DNA of 64,000 bases from CAIQPV01 sp963719855 (GCA_963719855.1 CAVRDK010000004.1:1240001-1304000); one strand, 5' to 3'. Positions 43,749 to 53,595 are shown, counted from the stretch's first letter. Notes: generated from the letters alone by a model not told the origin. Made by a program: numbers and translations.

Positions 43749-44474
43749 ATGAAAATACGCGTTTTTTTGTTTATCGTCGTTATCCTGATAATTGGTTCAG
43801 CGCGTGCTGAGCAGACCCTCATACTGAATTCACCCTTTTATCCTCCGCTTACTTCAGAGACTCATGATGGTCTGCTCGACCTGGTGTACCAGGAACTGTC
43901 CAGTCGATTAGGCATCAAGATTGAGATTCAAAACCTTGCAGCGGCAGAACGCACATTGATTAACGTCAATAATGGTGTTGTTGATGGTGACGTTGGGCGA
44001 ATACTTGGTTTTGAAAGGCAATACCCGAATATGGTGAGCGTGCCTGTTCCCGTTATGAAGTTCGAAATGATGGTCTTTAGCCGAAATTTTGATTTCAGGG
44101 TGGCAGGTCCTGATAGCATCAAACCGTATAACATAGGTCTTGTCAGAGGCTGGAGAATCCTGGAACGGGCATCAGTCGGCGCGCAATCGGTAACCACATT
44201 TGACAACGCCGAACAGATGTTCTCAATGTTGGACAAAAACAGAATTGACATTGTTTTACTGGAAAAGCTGGAGGGCTTGCAGGTCGTCAAGAGCATGGGC
44301 ATCAAGGGGGTCAAGATTCTTCAGCCTAGCCTGATTGAAGGGTACTGGTACTTATATCTGAACAAGAAATATGCGTCGCTGATTCCAAGAATAGCTGCCG
44401 AGCTGCGCAAGATGGAGCAAGATGGCTCGTTAAAGCGCATCAATCGTAGCGTAATGGCCAGATATGGCTTATAG
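43749..44474 (+). CDS. Periplasmic substrate-binding protein (SBP_bac_3-like)
   Basis: A protein of 241 residues with a signal peptide (MKIRVFLFIVVILIIGSARA|EQ) and one bacterial type 3 solute-binding domain (SPFYPPLTSETHDGLLDLVYQEL ... DVGRILGFERQYPNMVSVPVPV). No permease or ATPase is near, so it is not a simple transporter component. It lies 68 bp after one kinase and 26 bp before another, suggesting a sensory input role. ATG 43749 lacks a strong ribosome site; the frame from 43701 is an unlikely start since it would bury the signal peptide. Confidence 0.85.
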   Translation: MKIRVFLFIVVILIIGSARAEQTLILNSPFYPPLTSETHDGLLDLVYQELSSRLGIKIEIQNLAAAERTLINVNNGVVDGDVGRILGFERQYPNMVSVPVPVMKFEMMVFSRNFDFRVAGPDSIKPYNIGLVRGWRILERASVGAQSVTTFDNAEQMFSMLDKNRIDIVLLEKLEGLQVVKSMGIKGVKILQPSLIEGYWYLYLNKKYASLIPRIAAELRKMEQDGSLKRINRSVMARYGL

Positions 44475-44500
44475 ATCGATTCCATTAATGCTACCCGATC

Positions 44501-46744
44501 ATGGGAGATCCAAAATTGGCCAAACTCGCTGAAATGCTTTTAATGTTTATTCGGCCAAGCATTGGTCGGAGGATGGCTCTATGGGCTCTTGCGTTCAGCG
44601 CTGTGGTGATATTGACATTTACCGGGCTGCAATTACGCGAAGAATTCAAACATGATGTGATGAGCATCGAGAGTCGGCTCGAACAGATACGTCAAAGCTA
44701 TTCAAGCAGCCTCAGTTACAGCCTGTGGGTCACCAGCCAAAAAGATGCACAGCTTCAACTTGACGGCATAATTCGTTTGCCGGATATGCAGTACCTTGAA
44801 ATTCGTTCTGACCAGGATCATATCTTGGCCACTGCAGGTAAGCTGCAGGACAATCGGATAATACGGCAAGAAACCCCATTATATTTTGATTACCTTGGCA
44901 AACATATCTACGTTGGAAAATTGATTGCCGTAGCAAGTCTGGAAGACGCCTATCAGCGTATCGAGAATAGAATTATAACCACTCTGCTCCGTCAATCGAT
45001 CCAGACATTTCTGGTTTCATTGTTTATCCTGTTTATGTTTCAGCAGTTACTGGGGCGCCATCTGAATAAAATCTCACAGTATTCCGAACACTTATTGCTG
45101 GACTCGGATTGCAAGCCTCTGGAGCTTGATCGAAACGGCATACGTCGGACGTACAAAGATGAACTAGATCTGCTGGTAACCTCAATTAACAACATGCAAC
45201 AAAGATTGGTAACTGCCTTTCAAGACATTCGTGATAGCAATACAAGATTCCATTCAGTATCGCTGTATTCACGCAGCTTGATTGAGGCCAGCCTCGACCC
45301 GCTGGTGACCATCAATGCGGAGGGTAAGATCACTGATGTCAATGAAGCCACCATCAAAGTGACTGGCAGGCAGCGCGAGGAGTTGATCGGAACGGACTTC
45401 TCCAACTACTTCACCGAGCCGGATAAGGCAAGGGTAGGCTACCAGCAGGTGTTCGCCGAGGGTTTTGTCACCGACTACCCGTTGGTGTTGCGCCATTGCG
45501 ACGGCCACGTCACCGAAGTGCTGTACAACGCCAGCGTCTATCACAATGAAGCTGGCAAAGTGTTGGGCGTGTTTGCCGCCGCGCGCGATGTAACCGAACG
45601 CAATAAGGCAGAGACTGCATTGAGGGAGAGCGAAGCGCTGTTTCAAGCTGTCTTGAGAATCTTGCCAGTGGGGCTGTGGGTTGCGGATGCGACGGGAAAA
45701 CTTGTTTTCGGCAACGACAAGGGAAAACAAATCTGGGCGGGAACGCAGTTTGTCGGGATCGAACGGTACGGTGAATACAAGGGCTGGCTGCTCGATAGCG
45801 GCAAACCGCTTGGGGCGCATGACTGGGGGATGGCGCGGGCCATCGAGAAGGGCGAGATTTCCATTGAAGAAGAAATTGAGATCGAATGCTTCGACGGCAC
45901 GCATAAGATTATTTTCAATTCTGCCCTGCCGCTACGCAGGAGCGATGGCAGCATCAGTGGTGCGATCGGCGTCAATCAGGACATCACCGAACGCAAGCAG
46001 GCAGAAGTGGAATTACGTAAATACCGCGAAAATCTGGAAGATATAGTGCTGGAACGCACCAGCCAACTTGAAGCCGCAAACAAGGAACTTGAGGCGTTTT
46101 CTTATTCTGTTTCACACGATCTGCGTACGCCGTTGCGCGCCATAGACGGGTTCTCCCACATCCTGCTGAATGACTACACCGATAAGTTGGATGATGAAGG
46201 CAAGCGGCTACTTAACGTGGTGCGTGACAGCACCATCCGGATGGGACAGCTGATTGATGACATGCTGAAATTTTCCCGCACGAGCCGTCTGGAAATGACT
46301 TTGTCTGCAATCGACATGGAGGGGTTGGCACACTCGGTTGTTAAAGAGTTCCAGCTCGCTGACGGCAAGCTGCAAGTGGAAATCGAACCTATTCCTCCGG
46401 CCACCGGCGACCGCGCCATGATGCATCAGGTATTCGTCAATCTGCTATCCAACGCCATCAAATTCAGCCGCAACAAGGAGACTCCCATAATCAAGGTGGG
46501 CGGTTCCATCAAGGAAAATGAAGCTATTTATTATGTAAAGGATAATGGCGCAGGTTTCAACATGGAATACGCCGACAAGCTGTTCGGCGTGTTCCAGCGC
46601 CTTCATGGCATCGATGATTTCGAAGGCACCGGCATCGGACTCGCCATAGTTAAGAGCATCATCACACGCCATGGCGGGCGAGTGTGGGCGGAAGGCAAGG
46701 TCAACGAAGGTGCGACAATTTATTTTGTTTTACCGACTAAATAA
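44501..46744 (+). CDS. Membrane PAS-PAS sensor histidine kinase
   Basis: A protein of 747 residues. TM1 (about 27-45), a periplasmic segment (about 46-160), TM2 (about 163-183), a HAMP-like helix, PAS1 (about 260-375, ending ARDVTERNKAE), PAS2 (about 380-500, ending NQDITERKQAE), HisKA with SYSVSHDLRTPLRAIDG and HATPase_c with NLLSNAIKFSR, VKDNGAGF and GTGIGLAIVKSI. It follows the binding-protein gene by 26 bp, so the two may form a sensory unit. The transmitter resembles those at 2-559 and 41968-43680. No receiver domain or adjacent regulator is present. Confidence 0.92.
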   Translation: MGDPKLAKLAEMLLMFIRPSIGRRMALWALAFSAVVILTFTGLQLREEFKHDVMSIESRLEQIRQSYSSSLSYSLWVTSQKDAQLQLDGIIRLPDMQYLEIRSDQDHILATAGKLQDNRIIRQETPLYFDYLGKHIYVGKLIAVASLEDAYQRIENRIITTLLRQSIQTFLVSLFILFMFQQLLGRHLNKISQYSEHLLLDSDCKPLELDRNGIRRTYKDELDLLVTSINNMQQRLVTAFQDIRDSNTRFHSVSLYSRSLIEASLDPLVTINAEGKITDVNEATIKVTGRQREELIGTDFSNYFTEPDKARVGYQQVFAEGFVTDYPLVLRHCDGHVTEVLYNASVYHNEAGKVLGVFAAARDVTERNKAETALRESEALFQAVLRILPVGLWVADATGKLVFGNDKGKQIWAGTQFVGIERYGEYKGWLLDSGKPLGAHDWGMARAIEKGEISIEEEIEIECFDGTHKIIFNSALPLRRSDGSISGAIGVNQDITERKQAEVELRKYRENLEDIVLERTSQLEAANKELEAFSYSVSHDLRTPLRAIDGFSHILLNDYTDKLDDEGKRLLNVVRDSTIRMGQLIDDMLKFSRTSRLEMTLSAIDMEGLAHSVVKEFQLADGKLQVEIEPIPPATGDRAMMHQVFVNLLSNAIKFSRNKETPIIKVGGSIKENEAIYYVKDNGAGFNMEYADKLFGVFQRLHGIDDFEGTGIGLAIVKSIITRHGGRVWAEGKVNEGATIYFVLPTK

Positions 46745-46826
46745 ATTGATCATTGATAACAATCCGAGAGGCTTAATGAATGACTGATTTGCAGCAACGA
46801 GTTAACAGAATTGAATGAGCTTGGGG

Positions 46827-47216
46827 TTATGTCTCTGAGCAAAATGGCTTGATGCCGCAAGACAAACACATTTTATCTTTCTCTTTTATTGCATCTGCAG
46901 TTGCAGCAATCCAACCTTTATACATATCTCCATACTTTTTTCTAAAGCCGTCTGAGTATTCGCTGAGATACTCAATAATATGGATTTGCATACAAGCAGT
47001 GGAACTTGCTGCGCCATCTTTAATATATTCATCCCAGATAAATTCGTCAGGCATTATCCCTTCCTTTGCCATAGAAGCTTTATAGCCCAATGCCCTATAA
47101 AATTCATCCAAATTCTCTATCCAATGTATCAACTCTCCGTCAGCAATTATGTGACCATAATGATTATTAACGTCGCCCCTTGTGCTGTATTGGAAGTGTG
47201 GAATTAGGTTTTGCAT
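46827..47216 (-). CDS. Protein of unknown function with C-terminal CxxC
   Basis: A protein of 129 residues, acidic and aromatic-rich (IPHFQYSTRGDVNNHYGHII, WIENLDEFYRALGYKASMAKEG, EYLSEYSDGFRKKYGDMYKGW). It ends MCLSCGIKPFCSET, whose three cysteines could bind metal. No signal peptide or membrane segment and no family were recognised. ATG 47216 was chosen because AAGGGGCGAT lies just before it; an upstream start at 47246 is less likely. It is the only reverse-strand gene between two plus-strand blocks. Confidence 0.6.
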   Translation of the reverse strand: MQNLIPHFQYSTRGDVNNHYGHIIADGELIHWIENLDEFYRALGYKASMAKEGIMPDEFIWDEYIKDGAASSTACMQIHIIEYLSEYSDGFRKKYGDMYKGWIAATADAIKEKDKMCLSCGIKPFCSET

Positions 47217-47593
47217 ATCGCCCCTTGCAGTAGTGAATGTGTTCAAACCCTGATGCCTGTTAGGCTATCGCTATATTAAGACCTTATCATGCACACCCGG
47301 CAGTTTCGGATGCCCACCACCGATTTTTCATTGGGTGGGATGTCCACTATGGTTTTCAGTGATTGCCGGACTGAGATGGCTACTACCTTTGTAGATCCTA
47401 TTCTGACGATTCGCCCAGCTTTAAACAATCGGCGTTTTGCTCATTAAGCGCTAAGCAAATTCTGGAATGTCCCATCGGTATTTGTCCTATATCGCCGCCC
47501 CATCAAACTCTGTAAGCTCCCATTGCTTTAAAAGCGGCCGCACATTGTCAACAACAATAGTTGTACAAGCTTATAACTTTGAAAGGAATTGCC
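47217..47593. other. Intergenic region with a CCCACC/GGTGGG hairpin
   Basis: About 375 bp upstream of the Lys-rich protein gene. A CCCACC/GGTGGG stem (about 47311-47337) and a short frame reading MPTTDFSLGGMSTMVF are visible. The frame has no ribosome site and is probably chance or a relic. It must contain divergent promoters for the reverse-strand unknown gene and the DUF2934 gene. Confidence 0.4.
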
Positions 47594-48010
47594 ATGGCCA
47601 CAAGCAGCGAGAAATCCACGACAAAACCCGCCGCCAGCACTACTTCAGCCAAGAAGTCGGTTGCAAAAAAAGTTGTTGTGGCAACACCGGCAAGCAAAGT
47701 CATTACCAAAAAAACAGCGACAACTCCGGACAAAAAAACAAATGTGGCAACCACTAAGAAAGCGGTGCCAATCCCGGCCAAAAAAGTGAGCGCACCCAGA
47801 ACTGAAAAGCCTGTAAGCAAGCAAGCCGCAACTGCGAAAAGTACACCCACAATGAGCGGCAAGAAAAATACCGTAACATCAGAAGAACGCCACCACATGA
47901 TCTCCACTGCCGCTTATTTCCGTGCGAAAAAACGAGGGTTCACCGATGGTTCAGAAATAGACAACTGGATTTTCGGCGAAGCGCAAATTGATGCATTGCT
48001 CAATGCTTGA
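47594..48010 (+). CDS. Lys/Ala/Thr-rich protein with C-terminal DUF2934 domain
   Basis: A protein of 138 residues. The first 95 are low complexity, rich in Lys, Thr, Ala and Val (TKPAASTTSAKKSVAKKVVV), like histone-H1-type nucleic-acid-binding tails. The C-terminal 40 residues (RHHMISTAAYFRAKKRGFTDGSEIDNW) match DUF2934. It is probably a nucleoid- or stress-associated protein; the function is unproven. ATG 47594 follows GAAAGGAATTGCC. The catalase gene lies 95 bp downstream, which hints at a shared stress context. Confidence 0.8.
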   Translation: MATSSEKSTTKPAASTTSAKKSVAKKVVVATPASKVITKKTATTPDKKTNVATTKKAVPIPAKKVSAPRTEKPVSKQAATAKSTPTMSGKKNTVTSEERHHMISTAAYFRAKKRGFTDGSEIDNWIFGEAQIDALLNA

Positions 48011-48105
48011 ATCCGCATTATTTAGCTACAAATTGCCACTACATTTGGAAAATCTATTGAATTACGACAGAATCACACAGATCAAAAAACGTGAAGGAGT
48101 GCACT

Positions 48106-49566
48106 ATGAGTGACAAAAAGAAACTTACCACCAATGCCGGTTGCCCGGTTGCAGACAACCAAAACGCGATGACCGCTGGCCAACGAGGTCCACAGTTGTT
48201 GCAGGATGTCTGGTTTTTGGAAAAGCTCGCCCACTTCGACCGCGAGGTGATTCCAGAACGGCGCATGCATGCCAAAGGCTCCGGGGCCTACGGCACATTT
48301 ACCGTTACGCACGACATCACGAAATACACACGGGCGAAGATTTTCTCCCAGATCGGCAAGAAGACCGAACTCTTCGCGCGCTTTACCACTGTTGCCGGTG
48401 AACGGGGTGCAGCCGATGCAGAGCGCGACATTCGCGGCTTCGCCGTAAAGTTTTACACCGAGGAAGGCAACTGGGATTTGGTTGGCAACAATACCCCGGT
48501 ATTCTTTCTGCGGGATCCACTCAAATTCCCCGACCTTAACCACGCGGTCAAGCGCGACCCACGCACCAATATGCGTAGCGCCAAGAACAACTGGGATTTC
48601 TGGACATCCCTGCCGGAGGCTCTGCATCAGATCACCATTGTCATGAGTGATCGAGGACTTCCCGCCACCTATCGCCATATGCACGGCTTCGGTAGTCATA
48701 CGTTCAGCTTCATTAATGCGAAGAACGAACGCTACTGGGTCAAATTCCACTTCAAGTCGCAACAAGGCATCAAGAACCTGACTGATGCTGAAGCGGAAGC
48801 GATCATTGGCAAGGACCGCGAGAGCCATCAGCGTGACCTCTACGAGAGCATTGAAAAGGGTGACAACCCAAAGTGGGTACTCAAAGTTCAAATCATGCCC
48901 GAAGCGGATGCCGCGAAGGTGCCCTATCACCCATTCGACCTCACCAAGGTTTGGCCGCATAAAGATTATCCATTGATCGAGGTGGGCGTGATGGAACTCA
49001 ATCGTAACCCGGAGAACTTCTTTGCTGAAGTTGAACAGTCGGCCTTCAACCCTGCCAACGTGCCGCCCGGCATCAGCTTCTCGCCGGACAAGATGCTGCA
49101 AGGACGCCTATTTGCCTACGGTGACGCGCAGCGCTACCGGCTCGGCGTCAATCACCACCTGATTCCGGTCAATTCGCCGCGTTGTCCGGCTCACAGTTAC
49201 CACCGTGATGGTGCCATGCGGGTTGACGGCAACCATGGCAGCACGTTGGGTTATGAACCGAACAGCTACGGTGAGTGGCAGGAACAGCCGGATTACCGCG
49301 AGCCGCCGTTAAGCCTGGATGGAGCTGCAGACCACTGGAACCACCGCGAGGACACGGATTATTATTCGCAGCCTGGCGCGCTGTTTCGGCTGATGAGTCC
49401 AACCCAGCAACAGGTATTGTTCGAGAACACTGCCGGTTCCATCGGTGCGGCACCGAAGGAAATCCAGATTCGTCACATCGGCAATTGTCTGAAGGCCGAC
49501 CCAGCTTATGGCAAAGGCATTGCCGATGCGCTGGGCATTTCGCTGAGCGAATTACCCAAAATGTAA
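48106..49566 (+). CDS. katA: Monofunctional haem catalase
   Basis: A protein of 486 residues, the length of small-subunit (clade 3) catalases. The distal His is His55 in ERRMHAKGSGAYG, with the Asn in LVGNNTPVFFLRD. The haem-ligand Tyr is in RLFAYGDAQRYRLG, and the NADPH-site region is present (SYHRDGAMRVDGNHG). It breaks down hydrogen peroxide in the cytoplasm. There is no signal peptide. ATG 48106 follows GTGAAGGAGTGCACT. It lies far from the oxyR/peroxidase block, and no OxyR-like tetrad motif was seen in the 95 bp upstream. Confidence 0.97.
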   Translation: MSDKKKLTTNAGCPVADNQNAMTAGQRGPQLLQDVWFLEKLAHFDREVIPERRMHAKGSGAYGTFTVTHDITKYTRAKIFSQIGKKTELFARFTTVAGERGAADAERDIRGFAVKFYTEEGNWDLVGNNTPVFFLRDPLKFPDLNHAVKRDPRTNMRSAKNNWDFWTSLPEALHQITIVMSDRGLPATYRHMHGFGSHTFSFINAKNERYWVKFHFKSQQGIKNLTDAEAEAIIGKDRESHQRDLYESIEKGDNPKWVLKVQIMPEADAAKVPYHPFDLTKVWPHKDYPLIEVGVMELNRNPENFFAEVEQSAFNPANVPPGISFSPDKMLQGRLFAYGDAQRYRLGVNHHLIPVNSPRCPAHSYHRDGAMRVDGNHGSTLGYEPNSYGEWQEQPDYREPPLSLDGAADHWNHREDTDYYSQPGALFRLMSPTQQQVLFENTAGSIGAAPKEIQIRHIGNCLKADPAYGKGIADALGISLSELPKM

Positions 49567-49957
49567 CAGATGAATCTACACAGCCTAAGGGGCATAATGC
49601 CGGACTCTTTGAGTCCGTCGCGAGCGTCCATTCCCGCGCTACGAAATATAGGTGACTCAAGTCTCGCAGCCTCAATTGGCCGGTTTTGCAGCTACTTATT
49701 CAGCACTTCCTTAGTTAAAAAAGGCTAACTCGGCCTCGGCATGCCAATACATCGTTCTTGTTGATTTGAATCAAGAGAGTCACCATTCTTATGGGGGTAC
49801 AATAAATAACATTGAAATCGAGTTCACCAAGGAAGTGCGCAAGCTACCCAATTTGCGCTTCATGCCACATTCTGTTCCTTGCCACCGAGTCACAGCAGTC
49901 CAAGCGCGCCGATGTCAAGCCAGGGTTCAGCCGCTCGATATGCGATAAAATCACGCA
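49567..49957. other. Gap after katA with a 7-bp hairpin
   Basis: About 390 bp. CGGACTC-TTT-GAGTCCG at 49601-49617 is a perfect stem 35 bp after the catalase stop, but lacks a T run; it may be a processing site or weak terminator. The rest, including a frame at 49766-49948, has no recognisable gene. Confidence 0.5.
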
Positions 49958-50491
49958 ATGAGTATAGCTGACAAAAATACGACTGTTCCACTACCCAGCA
50001 AAGCTTCTGATTTGCCATCAGGATCTGTTGATGCGATCCCATCAATCACGGCAAATACTAAAGAAAGTAAAGTTCCAGATTTACCGCCAAACATAGCAAA
50101 AGCAACTCCATCAATCCCTAAAGATGCGGGGATACATAAAGAACTCCGTATCGAGCCTCGCCTTCACGTCAGATGGCATGCGGATGCCTTCATTGATGGG
50201 CATGGCATTTATCAAGGTTTCGTCAAGGATATTTCCTTGAAAGGGACGGATATTTTTCTTGATCTTAACTTGCAGAAAGTGAAATTCATCAAGCTACGCA
50301 TTTACGTGCCGCCGCTCAGCAAAACAAGTGCCCATCGCATCATGGAGGTGTCAGGAAAAGTCATTTACACAGCCTATGACGGCACTGAATCCCTTTTTCA
50401 TACGGGCGTAAACTTTACCCAATTTAATTTGGCATCCGATCAGACATATCTTCAATCGCGCATAGCCGCACTTACCACGCATTTCCACTGA
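49958..50491 (+). CDS. PilZ-domain protein with disordered N-terminus
   Basis: A protein of 177 residues. The first 60 are Ser/Pro/Thr/Lys-rich and probably disordered. The PilZ domain (about 65-175) has RIEPRLHVRWHADAFI and VKDISLKGTDIFL, the two c-di-GMP-binding motifs. It ends 14 bp before the Cache-PAS-GGDEF gene, so enzyme and receptor may be co-expressed and act together. The other PilZ gene (5221) is compact and lacks this N-terminal tail. Confidence 0.88.
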   Translation: MSIADKNTTVPLPSKASDLPSGSVDAIPSITANTKESKVPDLPPNIAKATPSIPKDAGIHKELRIEPRLHVRWHADAFIDGHGIYQGFVKDISLKGTDIFLDLNLQKVKFIKLRIYVPPLSKTSAHRIMEVSGKVIYTAYDGTESLFHTGVNFTQFNLASDQTYLQSRIAALTTHFH

Positions 50492-50505
50492 TAACAAACC
50501 ATTTG

Positions 50506-53500
50506 ATGAAAGCATCCACTTCATACGTTCGGAGGATACTTCCCGGCTTTGCCGGGCTGGTGGGTGTTATTGCCCTGCTGGTGCTAAGTCTCGCCAACGA
50601 ATATCGGAACGCCAACCAACATGCCCAGGTAGAGGTGGAAAATATCTCACGGGTGCTGGATGAGCAAGCATTGGCAACCGTGCAGAAAGCTGACTTGCTG
50701 ATGCGCGACGTGCTGGGGGACGTACACCCAGACGACATGCGGCTGGCGCGCGGCGCGAACAGTCCGCGCGCCAAGGAACTTCATGCGCTGCTGAAATCCC
50801 ACTTTGAAATGTTGCCTGAATTGAGCGTATTGCACCTGACCAACGCAAAAGGCGAACACATCCTCAGCTCCCTTGCCGAACTTCCCCATATCGACATCTC
50901 CGACCGCTACCATTTTCTACGCCAAAGAGACGATCCGAATGCGGGACTGGTGATTTCTCTCCCGGTAATCTCGCGCACCACCGGCAAATGGACGTTGATC
51001 CTGACCCGGCGTATTAATTTCGAGGATGGCAGCTTCGCCGGCACCATCACTGCGGTTTTGGAGCCAGAGTATTTCCAGAAATTCTACCGTTCTCTGGACA
51101 TGGGAACACACGGGGTGATATCACTATTCGACAAGGAAATGAACCTTATAGCCCGCTTCCCTCCAAGTGAAAAGGACATGGGAAAAAAGGTCAACATTCA
51201 TGCCAAAACCTATATCGAAAACGGGATAAATCACGCTACCTACCACGCCAAGTCGGCACTGGATGGCGTTGATCGCATATACAACTTCCGACAGGTGGGC
51301 GACTTGCCGCTGTTTGTTTTCGTCGGTTTAGCCGAAGACGACTATCTCGCCGAATGGCGGCGACACGTTTGGGAATATGGCATAAGCCTGGTTGTTTTTT
51401 GTTTTGTGGTAGTAGGTTTCTGGCTGCGGAAACTTAGTGCGGAGGAAAAATTGTTGATCAGCGGGCGAAGACATCAGTTACTGTTTGATAGCTCGCGTGA
51501 TGCCTTGATGATGCTGGCACCGCCATCGTGGAAATTTACAGGAGCAAATCAGGCGACACTGAAATTGTTTGGCGCATCAAGCGTGGCTGAATTTACATCG
51601 CTTGGGCCGTGGGACGTATCACCGGAACGGCAACCAGATGGGTGCTCCTCAAGCGAGAAAGCGCAGAAAATGATTGCGATAGCCATGAACGAAGGCTCGC
51701 ACAATTTTGAATGGAAACACCAGCGACTGAACGGACAGTCATTTGCTGCGGATGTGCTGCTGACTCGCATGGAAGTGGGAACGGAGGTGTTTCTCCAGGC
51801 AACAGTCCGCGACATCACCGAACGCAAGACTTTGGAACGACAAAATATCCAGCATAGCCAAAATATCCGGGCCCTGATTAATGCCACCAACGAATCCAGC
51901 TTCCTGTTGGCACCTGACGGTGTGGTGCTGGCAATCAACGACACCGCGCTCCGAAGATTGCGCCTTACGAAGGATGAGGCCTTGGGTAAAGATCTCTTCG
52001 ACTTGCTTCCACCCGAGGTTGCCGCCAAACGCCGTGCAATCTTTCTTGATGTGGTACAAAGCCACAAGCCAGTTACGGCGGAGGATGAACGCGCCGGAAT
52101 AAAATTCCTTGCTACCTATACTCCCATACTTGACGAGACGGGAAAAGTTACCCAAGTTGCGGTGTACGGCACCGACGTGACGGAACGCCGCCAACTGGAG
52201 GCCATCGAGCAACTTTTGCCCACCGTCACCCACAAGATTCTGAGGGGTGCGCCCTTGCAGGAAGTTCTGAACCTGGTTTGCAGCAAAACTGTTGAAGGAT
52301 TTGGTATCCCCTTGGCTTGGGCCGGAAAAAAAATGAAAGACGGCAGCATCAGCGTGCTTGCCGCCAGCGGGCCGGAGTTGAGCTACATGAGCGCCATCCA
52401 AGGAATCGGGGTGCGCTGGGACGACTCCCCTTTTGGGAGTGGTGTGGCTGGTCTCGCCATCCGCACGGGAGAAATACAACACATGCACGCCAACGACCCA
52501 CACTTTTCTCCTTGGGTTAAGGAAATCACCAAGCATGGGATAAGGTCATCCCTCGCTGTTCCATTAATCTTGCGCGACAAAGTCTATGGCGCCTTCATCC
52601 TCTACTCAAGACAAGATGCACAATTCGATTCGCCAGCTTTCCTCAAACGCATTGGCATATTGAGGGACAATATTTGCCTGTCCATGGAAATGGCAACAGA
52701 TCAGGAGCAGATCACCCTGTTGAGCACGGCAGTTTTTTCCGCCAGCAATGCCGTGATGATCACCGATCCGAAAGGACGCATCGTGTGGGTTAACCCTGCC
52801 TTCGTGATGCAAAGTGGTTATGCCTCGACGGAATTGATTGGACGTACTCCCAGCATCCTGAACTCAGGAAAATATGATGCGGCATATTACCGGCATATGT
52901 GGCAAACCATCATGGACGGAAAAGTGTGGAGCGGCGATACCACCAATAAGCGCAAAGATGGAACGCTTTACACCGTGCAGCAGACCATCACCCCCATCCT
53001 GGATGAGAACGGCAAGATCACCCATTTCGTCTCGGTACACGAGGACGTTACGGCCAAGCTCGAAACTCAGGCGCACATCGAATATATCGCCAGCCATGAT
53101 GCCCTGACCGGACTGCCCAACCGCGCGCTGTTTTTCGATCGCTTAGGCCAATTGTGCAACTTGTCGAAGCGTAACCAGACCAATCTGGCAGTGTTGTTTA
53201 TCGACCTCGACGGCTTTAAGTTGGTCAACGATAAGCTTGGGCACCCCGCTGGCGACCTGTTGCTCAAAAGTGTTGCCGGCCGCCTTCAGGCTTGCGTGCG
53301 CGGTAGCGATACGGTAGCAAGACTTGGCGGAGACGAATTTACCATTATTTTGTTCGATATCTCGGGTAGGGAAATTATCGTACACTTGGCTGAGAAAATC
53401 CTGAGTGAGATGTCCCGTCCCTTTGACCTGGATGGGCAAAGTGCCGCTATTGGTGCCAGCATCGGCATCGCTACTGCCATTACTGCCCCTGAAGGGAATA

Positions 53501-53595
53501 TCTGCGATGATCGACTTGTCGAGCGTGCGGATGCTGCGATGTACGAAGCAAAACATGCAGGAAAGAACTGTTACCGTTTCGCATCGGAGCAATGA
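50506..53595 (+). CDS. Diguanylate cyclase with Cache-PAS-PAS-GAF-PAS-GGDEF domains
   Basis: A protein of 1030 residues. TM1 (about 12-30), periplasmic double Cache (about 35-280), TM2 (about 285-305), PAS1 and PAS2 (about 320-560), GAF (about 570-735), PAS3 (about 745-865) and GGDEF (about 870-1025). The active site is LARLGGDEFTIILFD, and the inhibitory I-site RGSD lies five residues before it, so synthesis and feedback look intact. The Cache region is almost the same as in the kinase at 41968. ATG 50506 was chosen over a TTG at 50503. It follows the PilZ gene by 14 bp. Confidence 0.93.
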   Translation: MKASTSYVRRILPGFAGLVGVIALLVLSLANEYRNANQHAQVEVENISRVLDEQALATVQKADLLMRDVLGDVHPDDMRLARGANSPRAKELHALLKSHFEMLPELSVLHLTNAKGEHILSSLAELPHIDISDRYHFLRQRDDPNAGLVISLPVISRTTGKWTLILTRRINFEDGSFAGTITAVLEPEYFQKFYRSLDMGTHGVISLFDKEMNLIARFPPSEKDMGKKVNIHAKTYIENGINHATYHAKSALDGVDRIYNFRQVGDLPLFVFVGLAEDDYLAEWRRHVWEYGISLVVFCFVVVGFWLRKLSAEEKLLISGRRHQLLFDSSRDALMMLAPPSWKFTGANQATLKLFGASSVAEFTSLGPWDVSPERQPDGCSSSEKAQKMIAIAMNEGSHNFEWKHQRLNGQSFAADVLLTRMEVGTEVFLQATVRDITERKTLERQNIQHSQNIRALINATNESSFLLAPDGVVLAINDTALRRLRLTKDEALGKDLFDLLPPEVAAKRRAIFLDVVQSHKPVTAEDERAGIKFLATYTPILDETGKVTQVAVYGTDVTERRQLEAIEQLLPTVTHKILRGAPLQEVLNLVCSKTVEGFGIPLAWAGKKMKDGSISVLAASGPELSYMSAIQGIGVRWDDSPFGSGVAGLAIRTGEIQHMHANDPHFSPWVKEITKHGIRSSLAVPLILRDKVYGAFILYSRQDAQFDSPAFLKRIGILRDNICLSMEMATDQEQITLLSTAVFSASNAVMITDPKGRIVWVNPAFVMQSGYASTELIGRTPSILNSGKYDAAYYRHMWQTIMDGKVWSGDTTNKRKDGTLYTVQQTITPILDENGKITHFVSVHEDVTAKLETQAHIEYIASHDALTGLPNRALFFDRLGQLCNLSKRNQTNLAVLFIDLDGFKLVNDKLGHPAGDLLLKSVAGRLQACVRGSDTVARLGGDEFTIILFDISGREIIVHLAEKILSEMSRPFDLDGQSAAIGASIGIATAITAPEGNICDDRLVERADAAMYEAKHAGKNCYRFASEQ

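Noticed and set aside
47297..47446. Short frame starting MPTTDFSLGGMSTM
   Set aside because: No ribosome site and no family; it overlaps a hairpin and is probably not a gene.
48082..49101. 339-codon open frame opposite katA
   Set aside because: Antisense to a strongly conserved catalase, with no motif of its own.
49766..49948. 60-codon open frame after katA
   Set aside because: No plausible start context or family; it lies in the spacer before the PilZ gene.
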